A stretch of DNA of 64,000 bases from Uloborus plumipes (GCA_038373865.1 JAXGGA010003032.1:1-64000); one strand, 5' to 3'. Shown: positions 1 through 13,952, counted from the first letter of the stretch. The notes: generated from the sequence alone by a model not told the origin. Made by a program: numbers and translations.

Positions 1-726
1 TCCAGCACATGTTGAGAGTCCATTCCGTTTTTTGAGTCTCGTTCAACTTCGCAGCCAAACCAATCCCTCACGCTGCCACCAGATGTCGAGTTCGACGGGT
101 TCGATTATAGTTCTTTCCAACGGGATGGTTGGCTGCGAGTGTAAAATAATTGCAGAAGTCAAGGACGACTCATTAGAGTTTTAGTCCCAGAATTTATTTG
201 ACTTTTTTTACATGCTAAGGGACACATGACAGAAAATAGACAAATATGTACATTTTTAATCAGGAACACATTGTAGATTTTGCCACAAACATCCGAGCAA
301 CTCCAGCTCGCAAAATCATCTCCCCGGAGCCTTCCAAAAATCGCTCCTCTCCTCACAATCTCTTCGAGCATCTCCCCCGTGCCACTTCCGCTGCGTCCCC
401 CGCATCCAGATCAAATTCCCCTGGCCACCCCACCGGTGGCCAGAGGTCAAGACGGGATGGGCAAAATGACCTTCGAGAGCGTGAGACCGCAGCTGTGCAC
501 GACAGTGACCCTGACCTCAGGCCTCTCCCACCTCATTAAAAATTGTCGAAAATCTCGTTTTTTGGGTCTCAATTTTAATAAATACTCCCAAAGAGCCCCC
601 CGTTTTCGGCATTCAGTCCTCATCTAACACTATTCAAATCGTCTAATTGTTTTCATTACTTCAATTCCGACACCTTTACCGAAGCCAATTACTGAACCCA
701 ATCGTCTAAAATTGTATTTTAGGATC

Positions 727-755
727 TCGGGAGAGCTCCAGGAGAGCTCTCCCGA
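727..755. repeat. Short perfect hairpin
   Basis: The 12-bp arms TCGGGAGAGCTC and GAGCTCTCCCGA are separated by 5 nt (CAGGA). It lies in a GC-richer patch of otherwise AT-rich intronic DNA. Its function is unknown. It may be a piece of a repeat terminus. Confidence 0.6.
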
Positions 756-2047
756 TTTCCGCCTTTCCAAAGCATCATAAAAGTTCGTCAACATTTTAAG
801 TTTCGAAAGGGGTGAGGAGGAGTCTTCAAACTCATTCTTTTATCAAACATCATCAAAGCTGACTCACACTTGCTTATGTAGGACTTCAATTTTGAAAACT
901 TCCCCGGGGGGGGGGGAGATGTAAGCGACTGACATTTTTAGGGCAAAACAGTATGTATTTTGTAACATTCAACGAAAAATATGCGCTGGGCTATCGGGCT
1001 TTTCAACTGGATTATTATACCTTTAAATTCAGCTTAAAAATTACAATAATCCAGGAGATAAGATCGTTTCTACAACATATATTTTGCTTTGAATGTAACA
1101 AAACACTTACAATTTTGCTTTGTAAATAATAAAAAATTCATAAATATCAATAAATTAAAAAAATCAATAATCTTTAAAATTGCTCGTTGAATTGTCCTGC
1201 TGCGAATTGTCCCATTACTTTCCGATAAATGGCATAAAATTGCATTTTGAAAGCTTCAATTATGCCAAATTCCCGAGGAACCACCTTTGGACCTTTCTTT
1301 TTCGAGCATTGACAGAGGAATACGAATAAAAGGGAGGAAAGAAAGAAAAAAACAAAATCATAAATCAGTTCATCAAATGAGGCGGGGAGGGGGGAGAGGG
1401 GGAGATTCGATTTTGATAGGGTTCAGATGTGTGAGGTGGGGCGTAGTTTCTAAATTTGGCCTGGGACGTAAATAGACTTTAATCCGGCCCTGATCCAACT
1501 ACAGTCACTGGACTCAGTTTTACATAACATCGTCCAAAGTATGTCTGCAAATCTAAATTTCTTGCCAAATTGTGAAGTAAGATTCCTGTTTCACTGACAT
1601 ACTCCTGTTTCACTTTCTTCAACCATGCTCTTTTCGCAATTCCATTTTGAAAAAAATGCACCAATTGCTGCTCAAAGCAGTCTACAAAGACTCCAATCAA
1701 GGGCGGCTTCAGAAAGTTTTCAAGGGAGGGGCAATAGATCTTTGTTACTTTTTGCTATACATACTGGTTGATAAATTTTGATAGCGAAAGTTTCAAACTT
1801 CAATTCCGAAATATTTTCTGGGGAGAGTCTCAAAAATCCTTCCGCCAACTTCATTAAAACTCGTATAAAATTGTATTTTTAGATCTTCAATATCGAAAAA
1901 TTACTGGAGAAAAATCTCCCTAGGAAGGGGAGATGGCTCTGCCCTTGCAGCCTGCCCTGACTCCAGTTAGTTAAATTCCTATTTCGTTGCATGAATTTTA
2001 TGAAGAACATTGACTCTACTTCTATGAATGTTTCTTCTATAAAATAC

Positions 2048-2169
2048 AGTTAAATTTTGAAGGTTTCCAAAAACAGTATTTACAGGATGGTTTTTTGTCT
2101 CCGTAACGGACGTTACGGAGAAAACAATATTATTTGCATCTTTTTCTTGGAAACCTTCAAAATTCAACT
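2048..2169. mobile_element. 122-bp MITE with central GTAAC-N4-GTTAC palindrome
   Basis: The ends are near-perfect inverted repeats of about 23 bp, sharing AATTTTGAAGGTTTCCAA. The centre is an 11-bp-arm palindrome TCTCCGTAACG / CGTTACGGAGA with a GA loop. It encodes nothing and looks like a non-autonomous DNA transposon. The central GTAACGGACGTTAC (2103-2116) has the same architecture as the dyads that fill two larger elements in this window. Confidence 0.75.
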
Positions 2170-3884
2170 ACATTATACAAAAGTAAGGACCATACTCTTC
2201 ATAAAGTTCGTGGAAAAAAAAATCATATTTATAGTCTTTGTAAACTGTTAGGTAAAAAACAGATACGTGAAATTGCCCTTTTGCAAAAATTGCAACAATG
2301 ACACAATATACCCTAGCTTCTGCAACAGTTCCCAGCCCAATGTACCACAAGAGTGTAATAAGAGCAGCGCCATATTGAAGCCTTAATAATAATCAGGCCA
2401 CCATTGTCGCTGGTGCTCATCAATACAACCGTGCATCCATTATGAGCTGTCATCATCCTGACGCACATAATGGAACTTGCCAATTAAACCCGTCAGAGAG
2501 GGTAGGTGGTTCTGTTATGTTTCAATGCACTGTAAATGAATTTCTGGGCCCAAATAATTCAGCCACTGGGGCAGAAATTTCTAATTAATGCATTTAAAGC
2601 AAGATGCAACTGATGATAGCTTTTTAAATGCCTTGTTTGTGTATTTTAATCGCTGAAAGTGCAGTGAATTTTTTTTATAGAAATAATTTTATGTTTTGCT
2701 TCAAACAAAAGTATACACCTGTGCGTTAAATGAATGAATAAATGATAAGTATAAAAATACTCATGTATCTCTATAAACAACCATGCAATCTAAAAGATAT
2801 TAACTAGAGATGGAACGAAACTTCGGCCTGACCGAAGCATGAGGTGTGATTTGGCAGCTTTTGCCTACAATGATTCGTGTTGTAAATTTTCATTTTGCAA
2901 TCATAATTACATAAAATATTGTCCTTTATAAGCTATACACAACTACGAAGTACAGTAAATATAGAAAAATACATTGAATAAAAATGATTGTGTATTGAAC
3001 CCATAGAAAAAGAAACTGTTCAATAATTAACAGTATATCCTATTTAACTTGAAAATCTATTTAATAACTTATTTATTCTTATAAATAAATAAGTTAAATT
3101 ATATTTAATTGATAATTATACAAACACTAAGAATACTAGAATTTATGGCTCATAGAATCATATGATCCCGCCCTCCCTTGTATCTGCCCCTATTCCTTTT
3201 CATCGCTACCCTTTACCTACTTTTTCCGCATCCTTAATATACTTCCCTATTTCCGTTCCATGTTTCCCCACTTCAACATGCTAATACTTTTAAAAATCTT
3301 ACTTTCAATATTAATTTATCCACGATTACACCGCTAGTTTCGTTTTAATCTATTAAGCTTTCCTTTATGCTAAATCCCAATGAAGTTATTTAGCATCCAA
3401 TATTTATTCAGTACTACATCTCTGGTTTTGAATTAACTCTACATTTTATACATGATTTGCTACAGCTTTAACAATTCATTAACTGGAAGCACATAATGAA
3501 ATATTAAAGCACGGGGTGAAAGATTAAAGTGTTAACATTGTATCGGAAAGAGAATTAGATTTCATTTTGCTCTTTAGTCTTGTTGAATCAGTGACTCGTA
3601 GAATCCAATATTATGCGTTATTCAGCTATTAAATTTATTTCGTTACATTACAGTGTTTGTTACTTTTGAAATCTTTAAGCTACTTCATTAGCTCTTATCA
3701 TACTTGCTCTGACATTGTTTTTTGAGACGAACTTTTTAGTCGTTGCCAAAACAATAATAATAATAATAATAAGTTAATTGTTTAAAAAAATAAATTAATC
3801 TCAAGGCTGAATTTGAATACGGTGGTTTTGCACTATTATATTTTTTCAAAAATACAGGATCTCGAGCTATTTCTTGGTTCAAGC

Positions 3885-4115
3885 AACGCCCTCGAAATTC
3901 TAATGCCTACTAGTTTTGCTTCAAGGCATTCTCCAAATGTTTAGCATAAAGTGCTACCTTACGGCCAACAGTTATTGGCGATGGATTCAGACAAAATTTT
4001 TGATTAGTTAATTTTTAAAGTTAAATTTAAAAATAAATCAATTGTTAATTTCTCTGACAGTTTCTTTGTTTCGAGAAACTTCTATAAATGGCAGTGCGTA
4101 TTGGAGGCATTGGTT
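3885..4115. repeat. Dispersed repeat, copy 1
   Basis: It shares ordered phrases with 20740-21045: GCAACGYCTCG, then TGCCTACTA-TTTGCTTC, then TTAATTTTTAAA, then ATGGCAGTRCGT, then GGAGGCATTGGTT. The order and spacing are conserved while the bases between are diverged, as expected of two old copies of one repeat family. No coding capacity is seen. Confidence 0.6.
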
Positions 4116-7100
4116 CAACTCAACAGTTTAAAAGCTTTTCCTAATGCTTTTGTTTTCACAAATATTTCATAAAAACATTTTTTTTGTTTATTGAAATCAA
4201 AATAAACTGTTAAATGCAGTATAAATTTATGAACTGCTTTTTTACTCTCCTTAACATCCCTTAAATAAGTGCTGCAAATAGTCAATTTGTTGCGTTTGAA
4301 ATTTTATTCCGTAATTTTCTTTTCATTTTGCTATTTTTAAGTTTCTTGTACAAAGTGCTCCTTCACTATGATTTATTATGTGTCTGTGTGTATGTGTTTG
4401 TACTCTTACGTATTCACTGTTCTTGAATATGAGAAGTTTCCCAAATTAATGGAATATGAAATTTTCCAAAATATGGTTTCATGTTGATTGCGAGAGCGAA
4501 TTAAAAATCGCACTTTCTCACAGTAATTTTACATTTCTTTCACATTAAAGCATAAAGTCTCTTATCATGAAATAATTGTTTAAAAATTCAAAACGAATGA
4601 TATTTATTGTCACTGAAATCATGATTGTAAATGGAGAATATTCTTTGGCTCTACCTGAGTGTTTCTTTGCTATTAATTAAAACACTTAACTCACCAGAAA
4701 ATCCCTACAAACGTTTTCGAATAAACCCGCATTGTTTTGTAAAATGACCAAGCTCATGCCTACTTTACCGCCATCTATTGACAGCAGAATAAACTGTTTC
4801 AAAAATGTCTGTTTAAATGCTTAAAATACAATGAGCAAATCGTAAATGAAGAAATCATTTATTATTCCGCATTAAAGTAATAAAGCATCATGTTTGATTG
4901 ATTTTTCATAATTTTTTGTATTTCACTGATTTTTCACATACATCATTTTGTTATTGGGATTTATTTTATTTTTCGGAGATATAAAAAAAGATATAAAGCA
5001 ACGTCAGCGCAACTCCTAAACATTTTTTTTTTGCTAAAATTTTGTGCAAATAATTAGTGCATTTAGTGGCCCGAAATAGGCACGTAAGACGAACAAAAAT
5101 ACAAAGTTTATCTTTCCCATCTAGATATTATACTCGCAATTTTGTCAATATCACGAAATTCGAAGGCACCTGCACAACCCCAAAGTATTAGTATTTTTTT
5201 TTTTTTTTTTTTTTCAATTTTCTGCAAACAATTGTATATAGTGGCGCAAAATAAGAAGGCAAGACGAAAAAAATGGAGTTTTTCTTTTCTGTCATGCATT
5301 TTTGAAGCATACTACTACTATAAATACATATATAACAGTCCTTACATTCTACTGTAGTACTGATGAAATATTAAATATGAATACTAAAAATAACAGAGAA
5401 ATTCTAGATTTTAATTCTGTGATTCAAAACTTTATTGTTGTTTTGTACAATATTTTACGTGTTTTTTTTTATTTTTTTTTCTGAAATTGATACAAATAAA
5501 CGATATCATTTTGTCAGTTTCACTTTTGCCAGTTGCACTGTGACTTGAACTGTATTTTGTATTTTACATTAAAATAAATGCACTCTTTCTTTTGTTTTCT
5601 TCCCATCGGTGTCAGCAATTTTTTATGTTTGAAACATATTAGTTACGATATTCTATTATGCGTGTGTCCCACTGCTTGAAAATCATCATTTTTTCTACGA
5701 TGGGAATTCATCTTATCAACTGTAAATAAGTCTATTTTAATTTCAATGCTTCATTTTTTCCTCCTTTAAAAATGAACACTAAACTTGGAATATTCCAAAA
5801 CATAATGCCAAGCACGTTTTAAGCCCTTTGCAGCCAATGAACAGTTTTAAAACTTCTTTCAAATGAGAGAAAAATTTTGAGCAAAATAAAAAACCACTAA
5901 GCAACTAGTAATTTTTGATTTAACACATAATTTCCATGTGTGCTATGAATAGATATTTTTGCTCGCAGGGTAACTTTGTAATTTTACAAGTAATATATGT
6001 AAGCATTAGCTACCAGTCAGCAGAATAACATTATTAATAGATATTAATATTTTGTGTTTATCACTTCCATGTTCATCCAAGTTCATTCCTGTTTGCTAGA
6101 TTGGACGTTAAAGGGCCAATCGGGCAGTTATCGAAATGGATATCATTATGTCAATTTATCTGAATTTAATGAATACATGTTATAACCCTGTTTGAACCTT
6201 GCAAAATATTTGTTTTCGCTCAGATGTCTCACTTCGCTCGGCTTATGTCATTTAGTCCATCGTCTTGATAATCTCCAGAACTTACTCACGTGTAATAAGC
6301 CAAGGCGGCCAAGGGTGGATCTAAAAGTGCTTACAAGTTTTGACCTCATATATTTTAGGCTTCGATTGCGAAACGTATCCTGCGACAGCCCTAAACCTCC
6401 CATCTACTAGTATCAAAGATAAGTAAAAATGGCTTTTTTGAACTTCGATTTTGAAAATTTGCAGGTGGTGAGTTCCTCAAGAAAGGACTTTCGATTGTAT
6501 CCGTCCCTGCAATAAACAAACTTTATGTTTGTTCGTACGTTATTTCTCAAGAACGACGCGGACAAATCGAGTGCTAAGAAATTAATAATTTTTAAAGGAG
6601 CTCACCTATTTTTGGAAAATTTTTTAAAGGAACAGAATTTAGCAAAGACTTCAATTGAAAAGATAATCAACATTCAATCGTAGTTTTACGATATGAAACA
6701 TACTTGCACGTTGAAAGTACCTGATCTTAAATACAGCATATCGCGACATTGCCAAGGCGTTTCCCAGAGCATGAACAGTTGACGGTGGATCACGACATCT
6801 CAAGATTACAGAAGTTAGTCGAGAATGGTAGACGTCATGTTGAACATATTTTGATGCAAGTTTGCTTAAAATCCATCGTGAATGAGTAATTAATGACTAG
6901 AAATGTGCCCTCTGGTGGCGAAATTTTGGGTCTTTCTTCATTTGCTCAAACAAAGTCTCATCCCTTTATTATGTTGCTCTCAAAATATCCTTTATTTCCG
7001 AGCAATAGTTTCGCCGCTAGACGGCTTCAAAGCATGGTTATTTAATTATGCAACTAAACACTAAATCTACCTGTGTTCAGTATTGCTAAAAAAGAAATAC

Positions 7101-9185
7101 AAAAGAATCTTTTTGGGTAGTCAAAAATCTTATCATGGTGATAATTACTCGAAAGATCAAGTATTTCACACATCTACGGGTATATTTGCCGGTACTTGAA
7201 TTGCTGAAACATTTTCGTAGCGGAAGGATTTTTTTTTTTTCAAAGAACTAACGAGATTTAAAAAAACGATTTTTTTTAATTATTTATTTTAAGGAACATC
7301 ACCATTTCCACGAGTTTTGACAACGATGTAACAGTTTTCAACTCTCTCCACATAGCAATGCCTCCTTGCATAAAAATATACAAACAGTAAATTACCACTG
7401 AGTAACTTTGCTCGTTAACGCAACATGAAGTGTTAAAAAATTCATCCACTAGATGTCTGCATCATCATCTCCCTGACACGCCTTAATCGGTCGTATATGA
7501 TTTTTTCACAGAAAAAGAAGCATTTAAGCAGATGGTTTTGTCCATTTCTAAGTTTTATTACGTTCGGTGCAGTTGCGACTATTATAAATGCCAATGAGGT
7601 GAATGCACAATTAAAGGTAAAACAATTCATAGATCGATCACTTTCTACACTGCCACTGTCTTCAGAATATTAGATCCCACTACTTGGAAACAGAAAGTAA
7701 ATAGTTTATCCCAAACGGATTTCTTCCAAACTACTACAAAGACATTTCTCAACTGTGAAACCATCAAACGATAAACAACACTGGTTTATTTTATGGCACA
7801 ACACCAAGAAGCACATTCTGCAGCAAGATGCTGCGTTTGGTGATTTAAACTTCAACTTAATAACCGACAGAATTAAGGTTGGATAATTTGCGGAAGTATC
7901 CTCTGAAAAATTCGCGAAGGTCTTCAATGCTTCTGAAATTTTCACGTAGATGAATTTCAATGCCATCAAAAGCCAGAGTTTTATTGCGTGAATCTACTTT
8001 AGAAAATGCTATCCTTGGGTTATGGTCGTCTAAAGGATCTCCGTGATGAGGTTTTTATGGTTTATTCTCGGCAAGTAATGACGGCTTTATTGCTCGATGA
8101 ATTACTTTACATCGCATTGTCATTCCGCGTAGATACTTCTCCGTAATAGCCGAATTGACAAATCTTTTCCCAAAAAATTCAATCCTACAACTATGAAGCG
8201 TGTTTCAAGAAGGAGTATAAAATAAATCAAAGCCTTTACCTGGACTCTATGTTTATTCCACTACCTGGGGTTTTTTCATTTGCGAAGTTAACAAGTTCAT
8301 TCAGATCATGACGAGCCTACTTCCCGTTGGCCAGCAGCAGTCAAAATTAATCATTTTAAAAGCTATGTTTTTGAAAGTAAAATAATTTTTTGAATTCAAA
8401 ACAACTTTTTTATAAGAAAAGGAAACACTTAGTATTTCATATCAAAACTATCACATTCATTCCTTCAAAATTTATGGATTTATTTTACAGTTCTTCTCCA
8501 GTGCAGTCACTATCCAGTGAATATCAATGTACTGCAAATCATTCAAATCTCCATAAAAATGAAGAAAATGTTTGTGCATTATAAAAACAATGATCCAAGC
8601 AAAGATAAAATGAACTACGAGATAGTCTAACTCTTAAAAAATGACTTTGATTGGCGAGGGTATAAGCAGTTTTATTTGCTGAAATAGCAGAGAAAGTGTG
8701 TTTTTCCTGACAATTATCTCGTTCAAGATCAAGTGTCTTGACATCAGAGCTATATTATGCACAATGTGCATGAATGCACTATGAGCGTGTCAGAACTTTA
8801 TTGATTAGTTTATTTCATTCTAGCTTAATACCCAGCGTTGCCCGGATGCTTATTTATACAACATAGCTAATTATATTTTGTCTTTAACTTATTTCATGCT
8901 AAAATGAAATAGGCGAACCTTAAATTAATAATTCATTCTTTATTATCTTAATCGTAATCTTTGTTGGAAAATACTCATATTTAAATGTGTTAAATTTATC
9001 AATTTGTATGCTTAAAGGCTTATCTCAATTACTCTATCTATTCAAAATTAAAAGAAAATGGCCATTTTGGGACAAAACATTTGAATTTTGAGTTATTAGG
9101 ATCTTTTAAAAATTTCAAAACATCGCCTATGTGAATTCTAGTGCATCAAGGAACCTCTGTGCCAAGTTTGATGAAAATATATATA

Positions 9186-10014
9186 CACTCAGGCACATTG
9201 AAAATAGCGACCCAAGAAGAAAGCATCGGATTGAAATGAAATTTAATACACACAATCACACAGATGAGAAATTCACTTGATCTCAAAATCAAGACAATTG
9301 AACGAATACAGGGTGTGCAATTACCCAAATACAGAGCAACTTCAATAGCGCGTTGGACCACCTCTAGCTGCAATACATGCCACCACACGGTTCGGCATTG
9401 AGTTAATTAGACGCCTGATGTTGTCCTGAGGCAGATGGGCCCATAAATTTGTAACAGCCAACTCCAAATCACGCACAGAGTGTCACGATGGCATCAGACG
9501 TTTTAGCTGATCCCACACATGCTCTATAGGAGATAAGTCAGGGGAGCGGGCGGCCATGGAAGAGTCTGAAAATGACGTAGGAAGTCTTGAGCAACTCTTG
9601 CTGTATGCGGACGAGCATTATCTTGCTGGAAAATTGCCCCTTTGAAACCATATAGGAAAGGTCCTACATGGGGTCGAAGAATATCATCAACGTAACGTTG
9701 GCCGGTTAAGTTTCCACGCATCACAATTAGATTGGACCGGCTATCATAGGATATGGCCCCCGGGACCATTACACCAGTTGTGCGGGCAGTGTGACGTAAA
9801 ACAGTGTGGGAGGAATTGTACCGCTTACCTGGGCGCCTCCACACCCGTACACGGTTATCATCAGTCCCTAAAACAAACCGAGACTTATCACTAAACATAA
9901 CTTTTTGCCAATCTGTGACATTCCACATTGATCTGGCTTGGCACCACTGTAGACGCAGTCGTGGATCAATCCGACGATTTCTTCTTGGGTCGCTATTTTC
10001 AATGTGCCTGAGTG
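9186..10014 (-). mobile_element. Tc1-like transposon, internally deleted
   Basis: The terminal inverted repeats are 49 bp with 2 mismatches, beginning CACTCAGGCACATTGAAAAT. Both ends are flanked by the TA duplication typical of Tc1/mariner (9184-9185 and 10015-10016). At 829 bp it is about half the usual full length. The transposase remnant is on the minus strand and starts straight inside the right repeat, so the N-terminal helix-turn-helix DNA-binding half has been lost. Ends this intact suggest it could still be mobilised in trans, which is inference. Confidence 0.93.
9483..9960 (-). pseudogene. Tc1-like transposase C-terminal remnant
   Basis: This is the catalytic part of a Tc1/mariner DDE transposase. 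On the minus strand the longest open segment (9524-9928) contains FSDKSRF, with the first catalytic Asp, and IFQQDNARPHTA, with the second. A frameshift follows. In another frame the expected AARSPDLSPIEHVWDQ block is readable, carrying the third acidic residue. A stop (TGA, 9483-9485) then follows RLMPS. The paired HTH DNA-binding domain is missing altogether. The copy is therefore inactive through three separate lesions. The family call rests on the DKSRF, DNARPH and SPIEHVWD motifs. Confidence 0.92.
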
Positions 10015-10699
10015 TATATCCATTTTTATATATTTAGATAGATTACAAGGACTACAAAATTGCCAGAAAAAAAGAAATGAGACAAAGAGACATCACGTGA
10101 GTTCTGCTTTGCGCATGGGAATCTTTTTTTTTTTTAGTTGAATATTACGATAGCCTTCAATGCCTAAACCAAGATGGCATGATTACGAAATATTCTTCTA
10201 GAACATTTCAAATTCTCTGAATAACTCTTCCATCGTCTTGCAGATGAAACATCAACTTTTATATCATACAGAAAGTTTTGCTCTATTTATCTTTTCATTC
10301 AGCAAAATATCTAAGAGCGGTTACTTTCTTCCGAGGAAAAAATCTAACAAAAAGTACCACGAGAGTTCGAAAACTTGGTTTTTCCCGTTACGTGCAACGA
10401 GTAGACATTCTGATATATACCATTGGCAAATAGGAACTGGATGAAGATTGCTTAAATCGTCGCAAATATAGTAATGAATCTGGAATCTGGACATATGTCA
10501 ATCAACTTGTATTGTCGGATCCGTAGATGTGTGGTAATAGCACAACCGCGAATAATCTTTCATATTCTTCAACATACAAGATCAGTTGGATAACTTACAA
10601 CTTTATAGAAAATTTTCAATTGGATTCTTGGCAAATGGACAATCCCAAACTATCTGAATCAAAAGAGTTCTTACTAGGGAAGACACGTCTAGTGTAATA

Positions 10700-10873
10700 C
10701 AGTCGAGCCCGCTTAATGGAATAGCCATTTTGACACGGAAAAATATTCTAATAAGCGGGATATTACATTATCCGAGGTCAAAATAATGTATTCTAGAGGC
10801 ATAGTACATGTCAATTCTATTATATTAAGCCGGATATTCTTTTAACTGATATTCTAATAAGCGGACTCTGCTG
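10700..10873. mobile_element. 174-bp MITE, TA-flanked, Tc1/pogo-type
   Basis: The ends CAGTCGAGCCCGCTTA and TAAGCGGACTCTGCTG are imperfect inverted repeats flanked by TA on both sides. The interior holds two more AATAAGCGG-like phrases. It is non-coding. The ends recall pogo/Tigger-class MITEs, but the superfamily is tentative. Confidence 0.8.
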
Positions 10874-12791
10874 TAATGTAAAAAGTTCAAGTGGATACTA
10901 ATCGAAGGAGCATCTCGACACATGTTTTTGACGCAAAAATTATGTGCTCGCTGTCGAGATATGAAATATTAAAATTTTACGATATTTTAAAATAAGCACA
11001 AAATTTAGTGATTTGGCGAGAAATTGATCACGCTATTTTACCGTCTGCAAATGCAAGACATTTATCTACAAATCGTGCAAAAGACGTCTGCCATTACTCA
11101 CTAACGCTCGTTAATTTTGTCGACTTTTCTGTAAAATTTCGGCGAACTTTAAGACCTCATATTTCGATAACAGGGTAGCGAGGGCAAAAACCAATGCTTC
11201 CAGAAACATGCTTCATAATACTCTTTCGATTGCTTCTCAGTTTATCGTATCATTTGAAGGTCAGGAACGACTGCTTCACAGCAACTATATTTTACCAAAG
11301 TGTAATATTTTTATTGCTCTTGTTATAAAAACAGTCAGAAACAAAGAGTTGTTGCTAGTTATATTTATTTTTTTCCTCACGAACACAAGTTTCTTGATAG
11401 CTCTTATTTATGGGCCACAGATACTTTATCGTACACTTCTAAATGACAAATACAAGTTAAAACAATTCAGTAAAATCTTCAAAATTTTACTTTCTATTTT
11501 CAAGTAAAGTGGTTACTTAGTTTTTACATTTCTCAACAGTAGCTATTGTGCTAAAATGTATAAATTTAGAAATGGTAAGTATTTTATGACTAGCTTTTTT
11601 AAATGCACGCTCTATTCAAAACAAAACATTCATTAAAGTAGCCTTATACATAATGTCATGCTTCTTAAATTAACACAAATATTTCTTTTCATGCTCCAGT
11701 AATAAATCATTTATTTTTCCTTTCCACCCTTTAGGAAAAAAACATTTATTTGGCATTTTATTTAGAATGAAAGCTTAATGCTACTTCTTTTACAACAATC
11801 TCTATCAAAAGTCTATTTATTGAATCCTAGCCAATTTTTTCGCCATTAAAGTAATTGAATTCGCTTTTAAAAAGAAAGTGTAAACACAAAAAAAAAAAAA
11901 GAAAGAAAGAAAGGAAGGAAGAAAACTCTGCTGAGACAAAATTCAGAAATCTACTTTCCACCCTGACACTGATTATTTTTTATCCGAAATAATAGGAATC
12001 TGGTGTTTGAGAAATTCCACATGAGGATCAAACTAATCCCTTACACAAAAGTTTGATCTTGATCGATATTTTGTCTATTTTCTTCCGTTTTCTCAGGAGA
12101 ATTTTCTCCGTTGCTCAATTCTATCGTAATGGATGTTATGCATGTAAATTAATATGACCAGTCCATCATTGGGGGGAGGGGGGGAGGGAGAAATTGCCCC
12201 CTGACTTTGAGAAATTAATGTAAACATACATCGCTTGCCTACAAAAACACAAAAATATTTTCTTAACTCTAAACACTACTTTTTGCTTTATATTAAAAAA
12301 AGTATGAATTAAAATAGGTGCATGATTGATTTCTTTCATAAAATCTCGCAAAAAATTGGAGTTAATCATGAAATCTTTTTTTTTTTTTTTCCTACGTTAA
12401 GTTTAAAATTGAGGGAAGAAGAAGTATATAGTAAAATCTGTTCATTACATATAGTTATTTTACCAATTTAAATTAAAAATAGAGGAAAAAAGAGAAATAT
12501 AGTCTGCATAGTAAAATCTATTTGCGCCTGTATACCGGCTGTTTCCTCTTTCAAATTTTTATTTTTAATTTTTTCGGCTGCTTTAGAATCAACCTAAATG
12601 TAATCATATTAAAGTTGGCTGCAATTTTGGAGTGTGGTAGGGAAGGAATTATGTGTTAACTTTATTTCATACATTTAAATGCGAACCTTGAGTACAGTAA
12701 AAAGTAAAGACAACTTTAATGTTTTATTTTAACGTGTTTTATATCGAAATTCATTTTTAACAAAACGTTTTGAAATTTAAGACATAGTTAC

Positions 12792-13682
12792 CAGGCTTGG
12801 AGTAATCGATTAGATTTTTTCGTAATTGTAATTTTTATCATAATTTAGAAATGGTACACTAGTAATCTTGTAATCGTAATTTTAATCAGTATTTCTTGTA
12901 TGATCGTAAATTGTAATCTTTTTTTCAATAATCGTAATTTAGCCTCGTAATCGTGTAATCTGACTTTTTTTTCAAAATATTTTCACATATAAATACTGCT
13001 TGAGGCTTTCACGGCCGGCGTCAATATGAAGAGATATTTCCGGCCTTATAGGCCGTAGTCGATATGGAACAGAAGATCCAAACATTTCGTCGAGCTCTGC
13101 GGCGACATCATCGGTGGTGAGTCGGTGTGACTGATGGGCTAGCTTCGGACGCTTCAATACTTAAGCATATGTTGGTGGTGCTGATTCCTGATTGGCTGTA
13201 ATTCTTCGGTATCCGAAGAGCTGGAGCCAAGAAATACCTTTCACATGTATTTAATATCGGTTCTTGCTTTTCTTTTAATGCTTATATTACTTTTAATTAA
13301 AAAGTTTTAAAGGAAGAAAAAGTCGTGTATTTATAGATTTCAAAACTTTTTTTATGTTTGAGAAATGTTAAATTTTACTTGAGAATTTTTTAAAATTTCC
13401 TTTCAGAATTTTACTTTTAAGAATTTTACAATTCCAATATTGATTATATGTAGAATTTTTTTTAATTTCGAATTTATGTTTTTCGCGATCATAAATTTTT
13501 ACCAAAATAAATAAATGATTAATTTAACAGATCATAATAAAAAATATTACGTGCTGTGCAATATTGTATGATACTTTAAGGAAAGTTTAATTTTGACATG
13601 CTTCGTTTTAATTTCGCTTCACTAATAAGGTGCACTGAAACTTGACCCTAACAAAAAATGTCTATATCCTCCTCTATAAATA

Positions 13683-13758
<76 letters not shown>

Positions 13759-13928
13759 CTCCCAAAGCTGTAATCGATTACATTTTTTCCATAATCTAAT
13801 CCCTGCTGTAATCGTAATTGCGATTTGGCTGAGGACTGTAATCGGAATCGTAATTGTGATCTCCAATTTTCACTCTCGTAATCATAATCGTAATCGATTA
13901 CATTTTCTCGTAATTGACTCCAAGCCTG
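12792..13928. mobile_element. Non-autonomous hAT-type element
   Basis: It is flanked by an exact 8-bp target duplication ATAGTTAC (12784-12791 and 13929-13936). The ends are CAGGCTTGGAGT and ACTCCAAGCCTG, followed by many degenerate TAATCGTAATCGATTAC phrases at both sides. The 1137-bp body encodes no transposase. It contains a TA microsatellite (13688-13752). A GC-richer block at about 13000-13230 (TTTCACGGCCGGCGTC, then CGACGAAATGTTTG on the reverse strand) may be a separate retroposon scrap. Confidence 0.9.
13688..13752. repeat. (TA)n microsatellite
   Basis: An uninterrupted TA dinucleotide run of about 65 bp lies within the hAT-type element. Confidence 0.97.
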
Positions 13929-13952
13929 ATAGTTACCTGTTACCTGTTCTTA

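Noticed and set aside
300..540. GC-richer ORFs in overlapping frames at the window start
   Set aside because: Considered as a first exon or promoter-associated CpG patch. No domain, no clear start context, and several frames open at once, so no gene was called.
1479..1700. 73-codon minus-strand ORF (starts MIGVFVDCFEQQ)
   Set aside because: Looked at as a possible transposase or exon fragment. No catalytic or conserved motif could be named, and splice borders were not convincing.
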